A stretch of 64,000 nt of DNA. Origin: Leucobacter musarum subsp. musarum. GTDB lineage: Bacteria; Actinomycetota; Actinomycetes; Actinomycetales; Microbacteriaceae. The DNA is taken from the NCBI RefSeq assembly GCF_001273845.1, contig NZ_JHBW01000065.1:310001-374000 (forward strand), in the 5' to 3' direction. Of this stretch, positions 47,950 to 56,824 are shown in pieces (position 1 is the stretch's first letter; the number at the start of each line of letters is the position of its first letter). Under the pieces are notes generated by a model. That model made no database searches, was not told the origin of the DNA, and saw only the letters and a program-made list of their open reading frames with translations. The position numbers were made by a program, and so were the translations under genes.

Positions 47950-48927
47950 ATGAGCAATATTGAGATGGCCGGGCAGAAGAAGCTCGTCCTGATCACGGGC
48001 CGGGCCTATCCCGAGCTGGCGGAGCAGGTCGCTGCCGAACTCGGTGCGGAACTCGTGCCGACCGATGCCCGCACCTTCGCGAACGGCGAGCTCTACGCCC
48101 GCTTCGACGAGAGCGTGCGCGGCTCGGACGCCTTCGTGATCCAGTCGCACACGAACCCCATCAACGAGTGGCTCATGGAGCAGCTCATCATGGTCGACGC
48201 GCTGAAGCGCGCGTCCGCGAAGCGCATCACCGTGGTGGCGCCCTTCTACCCGTATTCGCGTCAAGATAAGAAGGGTCGCGGTCGCGAGCCCATCTCGGCC
48301 CGACTCGTCGCCGACCTCTTCAAGGCCGCGGGCGCTGACCGCATCATGTCGGTCGACCTGCACGCGCCGCAAATCCAGGGCTTCTTCGACGGCCCGGTCG
48401 ATCACCTGTTCGCGATGCCGGTGCTGCTCGATCACTTCCGCAAGACCATCGCGCGCGACGACCTCACCGTCGTCTCGCCCGATATGGGCCGGGTGCGCGT
48501 CGCCGACGTGTGGAGCGACAAGCTCGACGCGCCGCTCGCGATCATTCACAAGCGCCGTGATCCGCTGGTGCCGAACCAGGTGTCGGTGCACGAGATCGTC
48601 GGTACCGTGCAGGATCGCTGGTGCGTCGTGGTCGATGACATGATCGACACCGGTGGCACGATCGCAAAGGCTGCCGAGGCACTGAAGGCCGCCGGTGCGC
48701 GCGGCGTGACCATTGCCTGCACCCACGCCATCTTTTCGGGCCGTGCGACCGAGCACCTGTCGCAGGACTTCATCGATCAGGTCGTTGTCACCGACACCCT
48801 GCCGGTACCGGAGGACAAGCGCTTCGACAAGCTCACGGTGCTCTCGATCGCTCCGCTGCTCGCGAAGGCGATCCACGAGGTCTTCGAAGACGGCTCCGTC
48901 ACCTCCATGTTTGAGGGCGCAGCCTAG
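47950..48927 (+). CDS. prs: Ribose-phosphate pyrophosphokinase
   Basis: A 325-residue enzyme that makes PRPP for nucleotide, His and Trp synthesis. The flexible loop is YPYSRQDKKGRGREPISARLVADL, the divalent-cation region is DLHAPQIQGFF, and the PRPP loop is VVDDMIDTGGT. A GAGGAG ribosome site sits upstream. It forms a unit with glmU and is closed by a hairpin overlapping its stop codon. Confidence 0.97.
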   Translation: MSNIEMAGQKKLVLITGRAYPELAEQVAAELGAELVPTDARTFANGELYARFDESVRGSDAFVIQSHTNPINEWLMEQLIMVDALKRASAKRITVVAPFYPYSRQDKKGRGREPISARLVADLFKAAGADRIMSVDLHAPQIQGFFDGPVDHLFAMPVLLDHFRKTIARDDLTVVSPDMGRVRVADVWSDKLDAPLAIIHKRRDPLVPNQVSVHEIVGTVQDRWCVVVDDMIDTGGTIAKAAEALKAAGARGVTIACTHAIFSGRATEHLSQDFIDQVVVTDTLPVPEDKRFDKLTVLSIAPLLAKAIHEVFEDGSVTSMFEGAA

Positions 48928-48950
48928 CAAAAACGCGTCGCGTTTTTGCT
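48926..48950 (+). terminator. Terminator of glmU-prs
   Basis: AGCAAAAACG and CGTTTTTGCT form a perfect stem, beginning inside the prs stop codon and ending in a T5 run. The A/T tracts on both sides make it able to act on either strand. Confidence 0.85.
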
Positions 48951-48999
48951 CGGCTGCGGCGGCGCTACAGCGCCGGCCTCATGCCGCCTCCGCTTCAGA

Positions 49000-49063
49000 C
49001 ACCGATTCAACGAAACGCATACAGCTCCGGGAAGGAACTGTATGCGTTTCGTCGATTCGGTGT
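49000..49063. repeat. Long intergenic inverted repeat
   Basis: Two arms of 29-30 bases (49000-49028 and 49034-49063) match at all but about three positions around a 5-base loop. It lies between the convergent prs and APC permease genes, after a complete terminator, so ending transcription from the other strand or a separate repeat family are both possible. Confidence 0.7.
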
Positions 49064-49105
49064 GCGGGGTGGCACGCGGAGTGCCCCAGGCCCTCGCTTG
49101 AGGGT

Positions 49106-50659
49106 CTAGTCGCCGTCGACGACGTCCACGATCTGCGTGCCGTATGCGCCGGGTTCGGTGCCGTGCCCGATCTGTGCGTACTGCTGGGGCGCTCGAGCGC
49201 GCATGATGAGTGCCCACACGATGCCCACGATGGCTGCGGCGAACACGATGCCCGGCAGCAGGAAGGTGGTCGCGTCGGGTTCGGTCTGGCCGAGCATGAG
49301 CGGGAAGTTCTGCAGGATCATGATGAACACCCAGAGCAGTGCAACCCCGGAGACTGCGGGGGCGACGACGGTCACCCAGACGCTCAAACCACGGCGGTTT
49401 CGCGCGAAGTAGCCGATGACGGCTGCGGCCGTTACCGCCATGAGCAGCACGAGGCCCATGGCGCCGGTGTTGGTGAGCCAGGTGAACATGGTGAGCACGG
49501 GGAAGAGGAAGGCCGAGTCGCCGAGCGCGTCGGCCCCGCCGAAGACTTCGCCGCCCAAGATGAACGCCACGACCACGACGATCGCGATGACGGTCTGCGC
49601 GACTGATCCGGCCCAGGGGGCTCCGACCTTCGAGGTGCGCGCGAACCAGGCGGGCAGCACGCCCTCACGGCCGAGCGAGAAGAAGTAGCGCGCGACGGCG
49701 TTGTGGAATGACTGGAGCGAAGCGAACAGGCTGGTGAGGAAGAGCAGCGTCATAATGTCGGAGAAGATCACGCCGGTCTGGTCGGTCATGAAGACGAACA
49801 TGAGGTCGGGGCCCGCTTCCTGCGATGCGGCGACGATCGCCGAGGGGCCGATGCCGACGGAGAACGCCCATGCGCTGAACGCGTAGAAGATGCCGATGAT
49901 CGCGATCGCCGCGTAGGTTGCGCGGGGCACGGTGCGCTTCGGATCCTTCGCCTCTTCGCCGTAGATGGCGGCGCCCTCGAACCCCATGAAGGCGGCGACG
50001 CCGAACACGAGGATGATGCCGAGTGCCGGGCCGAACAGTGCGCTCGGGTTGAGGGCGGCTGTCGAGACGCCCTCGGGGGCGGCGGCGAACGACACGATGT
50101 CGAAGATGATGACGACGAGGAACTCGAGGCCGACGAGCACGCCGAGCACCTTGGCCGAGAGGTCGACACGGTTCACGCCGAGCACGCCGACGACCACGAT
50201 GCAGAGCAGGATCCATACCCACCACGGCGACGCGAACCCGAACTTGGCCTCCAAGAACATTGAGAGCTGGAAGCCGAAGAGTCCGTAGATGCCGACCTGC
50301 ATGGCGTTGTACGAGACGAGCGCGATGAGTGAGGCGCCGACGCCGAGGGGCCGTGCGAGGCCCTGCGCGATGTAGGCGTAGAACGCGCCGGCGTTGGTGA
50401 TGTGTCGGCCCATCGCGGTGTAGCCGACCGCGAACACCGTCAAGATCACGGCGATGAGCAGGAACCCGAGGGGCACGCCGAGCGATTCGGTGACCGCGAA
50501 CGAGGTGGTGACGCCGCCGGCGACCACGGTGAGCGGTGCGGAGGCGGCGATGATCATGAGGGTGATCGCGGGGACGCCGAGGGTGCGGCGGCTGAGGCCC
50601 GGGTCGTGTTCGGCGGTGGGTGACGGGGGTGATGCCTGTGTCTGGCTCGATGCGCTCAT
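49106..50659 (-). CDS. APC superfamily amino acid/amine permease
   Basis: A 517-residue transporter with about 12 membrane helices. The conserved AASAPLTVVAGG start of TM1 and the FMGFEGAAIYGEEAKDPKRTVPRA loop place it in the APC superfamily close to the putrescine/ethanolamine/aromatic amine group. The start at ATG 50659 has AGAGGAC upstream. It lies downstream of the homoprotocatechuate cluster on the same strand but behind a terminator, so it may have its own promoter. It could import tyramine, dopamine or an amino acid feeding that pathway. Confidence 0.85.
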   Translation of the reverse strand: MSASSQTQASPPSPTAEHDPGLSRRTLGVPAITLMIIAASAPLTVVAGGVTTSFAVTESLGVPLGFLLIAVILTVFAVGYTAMGRHITNAGAFYAYIAQGLARPLGVGASLIALVSYNAMQVGIYGLFGFQLSMFLEAKFGFASPWWVWILLCIVVVGVLGVNRVDLSAKVLGVLVGLEFLVVIIFDIVSFAAAPEGVSTAALNPSALFGPALGIILVFGVAAFMGFEGAAIYGEEAKDPKRTVPRATYAAIAIIGIFYAFSAWAFSVGIGPSAIVAASQEAGPDLMFVFMTDQTGVIFSDIMTLLFLTSLFASLQSFHNAVARYFFSLGREGVLPAWFARTSKVGAPWAGSVAQTVIAIVVVVAFILGGEVFGGADALGDSAFLFPVLTMFTWLTNTGAMGLVLLMAVTAAAVIGYFARNRRGLSVWVTVVAPAVSGVALLWVFIMILQNFPLMLGQTEPDATTFLLPGIVFAAAIVGIVWALIMRARAPQQYAQIGHGTEPGAYGTQIVDVVDGD

Positions 50660-50883
50660 CGGGGAGGTCCTCTCGCGGGTGGCGGCTGTGCCGATGCGGG
50701 GTATGGGGCGCCGCATCGATGCAGCGCCCGCTGATGGGTCGAGTCTAGAAAGCGGGCCTTCGGGGGTCTATGCCGTCAGCGCATGGGGCATGGACATGCG
50801 CGCAAAGCTGTCCAAATGGATAGTGCGGGATCGCCGGGCCGGCACCGATGACGCGTCGTGGGCGGTGAGTCGCTCAACGACAG

Positions 50884-50913
50884 CGGGCCGGGGCGCATGC
50901 GCGCCCCGGCCCG
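50884..50913 (-). terminator. Terminator after hpaD
   Basis: A perfect 13-bp GC-rich inverted repeat with an ATGC loop, 27 bases after the hpaD stop on the minus strand. It ends the FAH/RraA-GntR-hpaE-hpaD unit. Confidence 0.75.
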
Positions 50914-50939
50914 GATCCTGCACGAACGAACCGCAGAAT

Positions 50940-52082
50940 TTACAGCGTGTTGCCGAGCTTGAAGCCCTTCTGCTCGTCACCGTCGCGGGTGTACGAGAAT
51001 CCGTCGGCGCCGATGGTCACGGCCATCTCGGAGTCGTCGGTGCGCGCAATGACCGGCTGCGGGTTGCCGTCGAGGTCGAGCACGAGCGAGCCGTCTGTGT
51101 ACCAGGACGGCACGACCGGGTTGCCCCACCAGTCGCGTCGCTGGTTGTCGTGCACGTCCCAGGTGACCACGGGGTTGTCGGGGTCACCGGTGTAGTAATC
51201 CTGCGTGTACACCTCGACGCGGTGACCGTCGGGATCGCGCAGGTAGAGGTAGAACGCGTTCGAGACGCCGTGGCGACCCGGGCCGCGCTCGATGCTGTCG
51301 GAACGGCGCAGCGAACCGAGCTTGTCGCAGATCGCGAGGATGTTGTGCTTCTCGTGCGTCGCGAAGCACACGTGGTGCATGCGCGGGCCGTCGCCACCGG
51401 TCATTGCGGTGTCGTGCACGGTCGGCTTGCGGCGCATCCACGCGGCGTAGACGGTGCCCTCGTGGTCCTGGATGTCCTCGGTGACACGGAAGCCCAGGTT
51501 CTGCATGAATCCGACCGCGCGCGGCACATCGGGCGTGATCTGGTTGAAGTGATCGAGACGCACGAGCTCACCCGGAATGTGCAGGTCGTAGCGCCAGGAC
51601 ATGCGCTCCGTGTGCTCGGTCTGGTAGAAGAACTCGTAGGGGAATCCGAGCGGGTCGACCACCCGCACCGAATCGCCGATGCCCGTCACGAAGCCGTTGG
51701 GGTTGCGACGCACTTCGCAACCGAGCTCCTCGTAGAACGCGACCGCGAGGTCGAGGTCTTCGGGTGTGCGCACGCGGTACGAGAACGCGGCGACGGCCGC
51801 GACCGGGCCCTTGCGCAGGATGAGGTTGTGGTGAATGAACTCCTCGGTCGAGCGGAGGTAGATCGCCTCATCGTCCTCGGTCGTCACGTACAGCCCGAGC
51901 ACGTCGACGTAGAACTCGCGCGACGCGGCGAGGTCGGTGACGATGAGCTCCATGTACGCGCAGCGCAGGATGTCGGGCGCGGGCGACGTGGGCGTCGGGA
52001 TCGGGTTCTCGGACTGGATCGGGGCCTCTGTGGTGACCCAGAAACCTGCCGACTGCTTGTCGGCGTCATTGAGCTTTGCCAT
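50940..52082 (-). CDS. hpaD: 3,4-dihydroxyphenylacetate 2,3-dioxygenase (extradiol, VOC type)
   Basis: A 380-residue ring-cleavage enzyme that opens homoprotocatechuate next to its hydroxyls to give 5-carboxymethyl-2-hydroxymuconate semialdehyde. Metal ligands His178 (RLDHFNQ), His237 (MHHVCFAT) and Glu290 (HRVEVYTQDY), plus the catalytic His223 (TVHDTAMTGG), correspond to His155, His214, Glu267 and His200 of the Brevibacterium fuscum enzyme with a 23-residue N-terminal extension. The resemblance is close throughout. Whether the metal is Fe or Mn cannot be told. It is the last gene of the operon. Confidence 0.95.
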   Translation of the reverse strand: MAKLNDADKQSAGFWVTTEAPIQSENPIPTPTSPAPDILRCAYMELIVTDLAASREFYVDVLGLYVTTEDDEAIYLRSTEEFIHHNLILRKGPVAAVAAFSYRVRTPEDLDLAVAFYEELGCEVRRNPNGFVTGIGDSVRVVDPLGFPYEFFYQTEHTERMSWRYDLHIPGELVRLDHFNQITPDVPRAVGFMQNLGFRVTEDIQDHEGTVYAAWMRRKPTVHDTAMTGGDGPRMHHVCFATHEKHNILAICDKLGSLRRSDSIERGPGRHGVSNAFYLYLRDPDGHRVEVYTQDYYTGDPDNPVVTWDVHDNQRRDWWGNPVVPSWYTDGSLVLDLDGNPQPVIARTDDSEMAVTIGADGFSYTRDGDEQKGFKLGNTL

Positions 52083-52118
52083 GGGGTGCTTCCTTGTGCT
52101 TCCGTGCAGAATGAGCGG

Positions 52119-53615
52119 TTACTTGCCCGCGCCGAAGCGGGGGGAGTGTGCCTCGTTGAGCGTGATCTGGATCGACTGCGCCGTCGTGTAGAAATCGACG
52201 GAGCGGTACCCGCCCTCACGGCCGAGGCCCGAAGCCTTCACGCCGCCGAACGGCGTGCGCAGGTCGCGCACGTTGTTCGAGTTCAGCCAGACCATGCCCG
52301 ACTCGATGCCGTGCGCGAAGTTGTGCGCGCGCTTCAGGTTCGACGTCCAGACGTAGGCGGCCAGGCCGTACTTGGTGTCGTTCGCGAGGGCCAGCGCCTC
52401 TTCGTCGGTATCGAACGGCGTGATGGCGACGACCGGGCCGAAGATCTCCTCCTGGAAGATGCGCGCTTCGGGCTTCACGTCCACGAACACGGTCGGGGCG
52501 ACGTAATTGCCTTCGGGGAACCCTTCGGGGCGACCGCCGCCGGCGAGGAGGCGACCCTCGGACTTGCCGATCTCGACGTAGCTCATGACCTTCTCGAAGT
52601 GGCTCGGGTGCACGAGTGCGCCGACCTCGGTGGCGGGGTCGGAGGGCAGCCCGATGACGATGTTCTTCGCACGCTCGGCATACCGGGCCACGAAATCGTC
52701 GTAGATCGAGCGTTCGACGAGCACGCGCGAGCCCGCGGTGCAGCGTTCGCCGTTCAGGCTGAAGACGCTGAACACGGTGGCGTCGAGTGCCTCTTCGAGG
52801 TCGGCGTCGGCGAAGACGACCGAGGGGCTCTTGCCGCCGAGCTCGAGCGAGAGGCCCTTCAAGAACGGCGCGGCATTGGTCGAGATCATCGCGCCCGTTG
52901 AGCTGTCGCCCGTGAACGAGATCAGTGGCACATCGGGGTGCTTCACCAGCGCATCGCCGGCGACACTGCCCGAACCGAGGATGAGGTTGAAGACGCCATC
53001 GGGCACGCCCGCCTCGCGGAAGATTTCGGGCCACAGGGCGGCGGAGAGCGGCGTGTAACTCGCGGGCTTCAGCACCACGGTATTGCCCGTCGCGAGGGCG
53101 GGTGCCAGCTTCCAAGACTCCTGCATGAACGGCACGTTCCACGGCGTGATGAGGCCGGCGACACCCTTGGGCTTGCGATTCACGTAGTTGATCTGACGGC
53201 CGGGCACCTTGGTGACGTTGTCGTGCTCGGCGACGATGAGATCAGCGAAGAAGCGGAAGTTCTCGGCCGCGCGTCGTGCCTGGCCCTTCGCCTGGGTGAT
53301 GGGCAGGCCAGAGTCCCAGCTCTCGAGCAGCGCAAGCTGATCGTCGCGGGATTCGACGATGTCGGCGACACGGTGCAGGATCCGCGAGCGCTCACGGGGG
53401 AGCAGCGTGGGCCAGGGGCCCTCGTCGAACGCGCGCTTCGCTGCGGCGACCGCGAGATCGACGTCGGCCGCGCTCGCCGAGGCGGCCGTGATGTAGACCT
53501 CGTTCGAGACGGGTTCGATGACCTCGAACTCGGAGCCGTCGAGGGCGTCGACGAATGCGCCGTCGATGAAGAGCTGGATCTTCTCGGGCAGGCCTTCGGG
53601 CTTCTGGTGCGTCAT
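52119..53615 (-). CDS. hpaE: 5-carboxymethyl-2-hydroxymuconate semialdehyde dehydrogenase
   Basis: A 498-residue NAD-dependent aldehyde dehydrogenase. The general-base glutamate is in LELGGKSP and the nucleophile cysteine in NGERCTAGSR. The NAD-binding segment ITPWNVPFMQESWKLAPALATGN is intact. The start ATG 53615 is chosen because the upstream frame is a shadow of the GntR gene. It lies 36 bases before hpaD and oxidises the product of that enzyme to the dicarboxylate. The sequence is close to HpaE, and the operon context supports the call. Confidence 0.92.
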   Translation of the reverse strand: MTHQKPEGLPEKIQLFIDGAFVDALDGSEFEVIEPVSNEVYITAASASAADVDLAVAAAKRAFDEGPWPTLLPRERSRILHRVADIVESRDDQLALLESWDSGLPITQAKGQARRAAENFRFFADLIVAEHDNVTKVPGRQINYVNRKPKGVAGLITPWNVPFMQESWKLAPALATGNTVVLKPASYTPLSAALWPEIFREAGVPDGVFNLILGSGSVAGDALVKHPDVPLISFTGDSSTGAMISTNAAPFLKGLSLELGGKSPSVVFADADLEEALDATVFSVFSLNGERCTAGSRVLVERSIYDDFVARYAERAKNIVIGLPSDPATEVGALVHPSHFEKVMSYVEIGKSEGRLLAGGGRPEGFPEGNYVAPTVFVDVKPEARIFQEEIFGPVVAITPFDTDEEALALANDTKYGLAAYVWTSNLKRAHNFAHGIESGMVWLNSNNVRDLRTPFGGVKASGLGREGGYRSVDFYTTAQSIQITLNEAHSPRFGAGK

Positions 53616-53680
53616 GCGTTCGCTCGCTTTCTGGTGGAGGGAATCGGAATGAGGGGGTGTCTTTGGGGAAGGGGTGCGGC

Positions 53681-54358
53681 TCAGGCCGCAGAATCCGCTG
53701 CCGAGGCGTGCGGCTGCTGCTGGCGCTCGAGTACGGCGTGCAGCGTGGCGAGTCGATGCTCGCGAGCCGCCAACTCGACCTCGATTGCGGGGGCACGATC
53801 TGCAAGCAACTGCAGGATGCGATCGTGCTCGGCGACGGACTCGTGCGCGCGCTCGGGAACGAATCCGAATGAGGAATCGCGGAGCATGCGCATGCGGTTC
53901 CAGCCGCGGTGCACGAGATCGAGGATGTGCGGATTGGGGCACGTCTCGAAGAGCACGCGGTGGAACTCGAGGTTGAGTTCCGTGAAGTAGTGCGGGTCGA
54001 AGTGCTCGAGGCTGCTGCGCATGCGCTCATTGACCTCGGTGGCTCGGCGCAGCTGATCGGCGGTCAACGTCGGGGCGCTCAGCGCGGTCGCGGAACCCTC
54101 GACGAGCGCCAGGGTCTCCATCGTGTGCTGATACTCGGTTTCCTTCAGCAGCGCCACCTGGGCGCCGATGTTGCGCTCGAACGTCACGAGCTGCTCGGCT
54201 TCGAGGCGGCGGATCGCCTCGCGCACGGGCACCACCGACATGTCGAGCTCGTTCGCGATCGGGGCCAGCACGAGGCGATATCCGGGGCCGTACTGGCCGC
54301 TATCGATGCGCTCGCGGATCAGTCGGTAGGCGATTTCGGACTTGGATTCGGCAGCCAC
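53681..54358 (-). CDS. GntR family (FCD/FadR subgroup) regulator of the hpa cluster
   Basis: A 225-residue regulator. The winged helix spans about residues 5-75 (IAYRLIRERIDSGQYGPGYRLVLAPIANELDMSVVPVREAIRRLEAEQL), and the all-helical FCD domain, with metal-binding His residues such as LNLEFHRVLFE, spans about 80-215. The GTG start lies two bases after the FAH/RraA stop. Two perfect ATCGTATACGAT palindromes upstream of the two catabolic units match the kind of site bound by FCD regulators. An aromatic acid pathway intermediate is the likely inducer. Confidence 0.9.
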   Translation of the reverse strand: MAAESKSEIAYRLIRERIDSGQYGPGYRLVLAPIANELDMSVVPVREAIRRLEAEQLVTFERNIGAQVALLKETEYQHTMETLALVEGSATALSAPTLTADQLRRATEVNERMRSSLEHFDPHYFTELNLEFHRVLFETCPNPHILDLVHRGWNRMRMLRDSSFGFVPERAHESVAEHDRILQLLADRAPAIEVELAAREHRLATLHAVLERQQQPHASAADSAA

Positions 54359-54360
54359 GG

Positions 54361-55899
54361 TCAGACCTGCGCTTTCGGAGCATCGCTGGCGACGTGGGCG
54401 TCGTACTTCGCCCGCCACTCGGCGTTCATCGGGAAGAGCCCGTCGACGGGGGCGCCGCCCGCGACCTGCTCGGCGACCCACGCGTCTGCGGCCTCTTGCG
54501 CGGCGGCCTCGGCGGCCACCTCTGCGAGCAGGAACGGCGGGATCACGATGACGCCGTCGCGGTCGCCCATGATGATGTCGCCGGGCTGCACGGCAGCACC
54601 GCCGCAGGCGACGGCGACGTCGACCTCCCACGGCACGTGGCGGCGCCCCAGCACGCTGGGGTGCGCCCCCTGTGAGAACACGGGGATGTCGAATGCTTGC
54701 ACCGCTGCGAAGTCGCGCACGCCGCCGTCGGTGACAATGCCTGCGGCACCGCGCACCTGCGCGCGCAGCGCGAGCACGTCGCCGACGGTGCCGGTCTCGG
54801 GTACGCCGCGCGCCTCGACCACGAGCACCTCACCGGGATTCACCGTGTCAAACGCGCGCTTCTGGGCGTTGAAGCCACCGCCATATTGCTTGAAGAGATC
54901 GGGGCGGAACGGGATGAAGCGGAGGGTCTTCGCGGTGCCGAGGATCGTGTCGCCCTCGTGGTTCGGGTGCACGCCGTCGATGAAGATGTCGACGTATCCG
55001 CGCTTGCGGAGCGCCCCCGAGACGGTGGCGACCGCGACGCCGTCGAGCTGCGCGCGAATCTCGTCGGTCAACGTGGGTGCTGCAGGTGGGGCCTCGGCTG
55101 GGGCGTTGGCATCGAGCGGGGTGGCGCGGCCGGCGGCGACCGCGGCGGCGTGCGCCGCCTCATCGCCCCACGCTTCGATGCGCTGCAGGTCGTCGATCTG
55201 CGGCTTCGAGCCGAAGTCGCCGAACTCGGTGGTGCCCTGCGTGACGGTGGTCGAGAGGCGACCCGTGGTCGGGGCGCCCGGCGCGGCCGGCGCGTCGACC
55301 TCGACCTCGACGACGTCGCCCGGAACGACCACGGAGGAGCCCGCGGGAGTGCCGGTGAGGATTACATCGCCGGTCTCAAGCGTGAGGTGCTGCGACAGGT
55401 CGGCGACCAGTCGGCCGAAGGGGAACGCGAGTGTATCGCTCGTGTCTTCCTGCACGAGTGCACCGTTGACCCAGGTGCGCACGCGCCAGGCGTCCTGCCC
55501 GATATCCGCCGTCGAGATCGCGCGCGGTCCGATCGGGGTGAACCCGTCGCCACCCTTGTTGCGCAGGTTCGAGCCCTTGTCGGCAGCGCGTAGGTCGTAC
55601 AGGCCGAGATCGTTCGCGGCAGTGACCGCGGCGACGTGCTGCCAGCCCTGCTCGGGGGAGACGTTGCGGGCCTGCTCGCCGATGACGAGTGCGATCTCGC
55701 CTTCGAATGCCAGCAGCTCGGTGCCCGCGGGGCGCTCGACGGTGCCGCCGGTCGGTGCAAGCGACGAAGCGGGCTTGAGGAAGTACGACGGCTGTGCCGG
55801 GGTGCGACCTCGCTGTGCGATGCGCGACGGGTAGTTCAGGTGCACGGCAATGACTTTGCCGGGCGTCTCGATGCCGAGTTGCTCGATTCCGTACGTCAT
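54361..55899 (-). CDS. Fused FAH-type isomerase/decarboxylase and RraA/HMG-aldolase-like protein
   Basis: A 512-residue two-domain protein. Residues 1-240 form one fumarylacetoacetase-type domain (FEGEIALVIG, LTGTPAGS), as in HpaG. A linker rich in Ala and Pro (about 240-285) leads to an RraA-like/HMG-aldolase domain with the signature GTVGDVLALRAQ followed by GAAGIVTDGGVRDF. Canonical HpaG has two FAH domains that decarboxylate OPET and isomerise the product. Here the second FAH domain is replaced by a fold whose members decarboxylate or cleave beta-keto acids. The context supports one step each of decarboxylation and isomerisation. The start ATG 55899 follows GTGAGG. Confidence 0.85.
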   Translation of the reverse strand: MTYGIEQLGIETPGKVIAVHLNYPSRIAQRGRTPAQPSYFLKPASSLAPTGGTVERPAGTELLAFEGEIALVIGEQARNVSPEQGWQHVAAVTAANDLGLYDLRAADKGSNLRNKGGDGFTPIGPRAISTADIGQDAWRVRTWVNGALVQEDTSDTLAFPFGRLVADLSQHLTLETGDVILTGTPAGSSVVVPGDVVEVEVDAPAAPGAPTTGRLSTTVTQGTTEFGDFGSKPQIDDLQRIEAWGDEAAHAAAVAAGRATPLDANAPAEAPPAAPTLTDEIRAQLDGVAVATVSGALRKRGYVDIFIDGVHPNHEGDTILGTAKTLRFIPFRPDLFKQYGGGFNAQKRAFDTVNPGEVLVVEARGVPETGTVGDVLALRAQVRGAAGIVTDGGVRDFAAVQAFDIPVFSQGAHPSVLGRRHVPWEVDVAVACGGAAVQPGDIIMGDRDGVIVIPPFLLAEVAAEAAAQEAADAWVAEQVAGGAPVDGLFPMNAEWRAKYDAHVASDAPKAQV

Positions 55900-55928
55900 C
55901 GGGGCCTCACTTCTTCGTTGTATCTGAA

Positions 55929-55940
55929 ATCGTATACGAT
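55929..55940. promoter_or_regulatory. GntR operator 1
   Basis: ATCGTATACGAT, a perfect 12-bp palindrome, 30 bases upstream of the FAH/RraA start codon. On the minus strand it contains TACGAT, a usable -10. The same core recurs once at 57626-57637. Confidence 0.8.
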
Positions 55941-56014
55941 CTGGTGCGGGTTGTCGAGGGCGCCCTCTGGGCCGACTCGAAAACTCCGCACATGCGGCAC
56001 ATGCCGCTGTCGGA

Positions 56015-56824
56015 TTAGTACGACGCCCTCTGCGGCGTCGCGTCATCGCCGACGAATCGAGCAACCAGTGCTTCGGTCTGCCGGGCGAGGATCGCGACGT
56101 CTGCTCCTACGGCGACGAATGAAGCGCCGGCGGCGATGTAGCGCTCCGCGTCCTCCGGAACGAATGCGTTGACGCCGGCGGGCTTGCCCGCAGCGACGGC
56201 GCGCTCGATGGTGGCGAGGACCGCGGCGACCACGTCGGGGTGGTTCTGCTGACCGAGCAGCCCCATTGACGCCGCGAGATCCGACGGGCCGATGAAGATC
56301 GCGTCGACGCCGTCCACCGCGAGGATCCGTTCGGCATCGGCGACGGCCGCCGCCGACTCGATCTGCACGGTCAAGCTGATGGTCTCGTCAGCTCGACCGA
56401 GGTAGCCCTCGACCCGGTTCCAGCGAGCCGAACGGGCGAGAGCCGAGCCGACGCCGCGTACTCCGCGCGGCGGGTACCGCACCGCACGCACGATCTCCTC
56501 GGCTTGCTCGGCCGAATCGACCATCGGCACGAGCAGGTTCTGCGCGCCGAGATCGAGGAACTGCTTGAGTAGCACGGTGTCGCCGAAGGGCACGCGCACG
56601 AGGGGTGCGACCGGGTACGCCGACATCGCATGGAGCTGGGCGAGTACCGACTCGAGGCCGTTGGGGGAGTGCTCGGCGTCGAGCAGCACCCAGTCGCACC
56701 CGCTGCCGGCGACGATCTCAGCGGTGACGGGGCTGCTGGCAGAGGCCCACAGGCCGATGAGGGCGCGGCCTGCGGACGCCAGGCGATCCCGCAGCGTCTC
56801 TGGGAGGCTCAGATGAATCGGCAT
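56015..56824 (-). CDS. hpaI: 4-hydroxy-2-oxo-heptane-1,7-dioate aldolase
   Basis: A 269-residue class II aldolase of the HpcH/HpaI family that cleaves HKHD to pyruvate and succinic semialdehyde. The active-site residues appear in LLDAEHSPN (His), LVRVPF (Arg), QIESAAAV (metal Glu) and IGPSDLAASMG (metal Asp). Its ATG lies inside the end of hpaH; the 16-base overlap predicts translational coupling. A 115-bp gap with operator 1 follows before the FAH/RraA gene. Confidence 0.92.
   Translation of the reverse strand: MPIHLSLPETLRDRLASAGRALIGLWASASSPVTAEIVAGSGCDWVLLDAEHSPNGLESVLAQLHAMSAYPVAPLVRVPFGDTVLLKQFLDLGAQNLLVPMVDSAEQAEEIVRAVRYPPRGVRGVGSALARSARWNRVEGYLGRADETISLTVQIESAAAVADAERILAVDGVDAIFIGPSDLAASMGLLGQQNHPDVVAAVLATIERAVAAGKPAGVNAFVPEDAERYIAAGASFVAVGADVAILARQTEALVARFVGDDATPQRASY

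Noticed and set aside
50454-52901. Plus-strand 815-codon open frame opposite hpaD
   Set aside because: Highly charged Arg/Asp/Glu/His/Val-rich translation; hpaD on the minus strand retains all catalytic residues.
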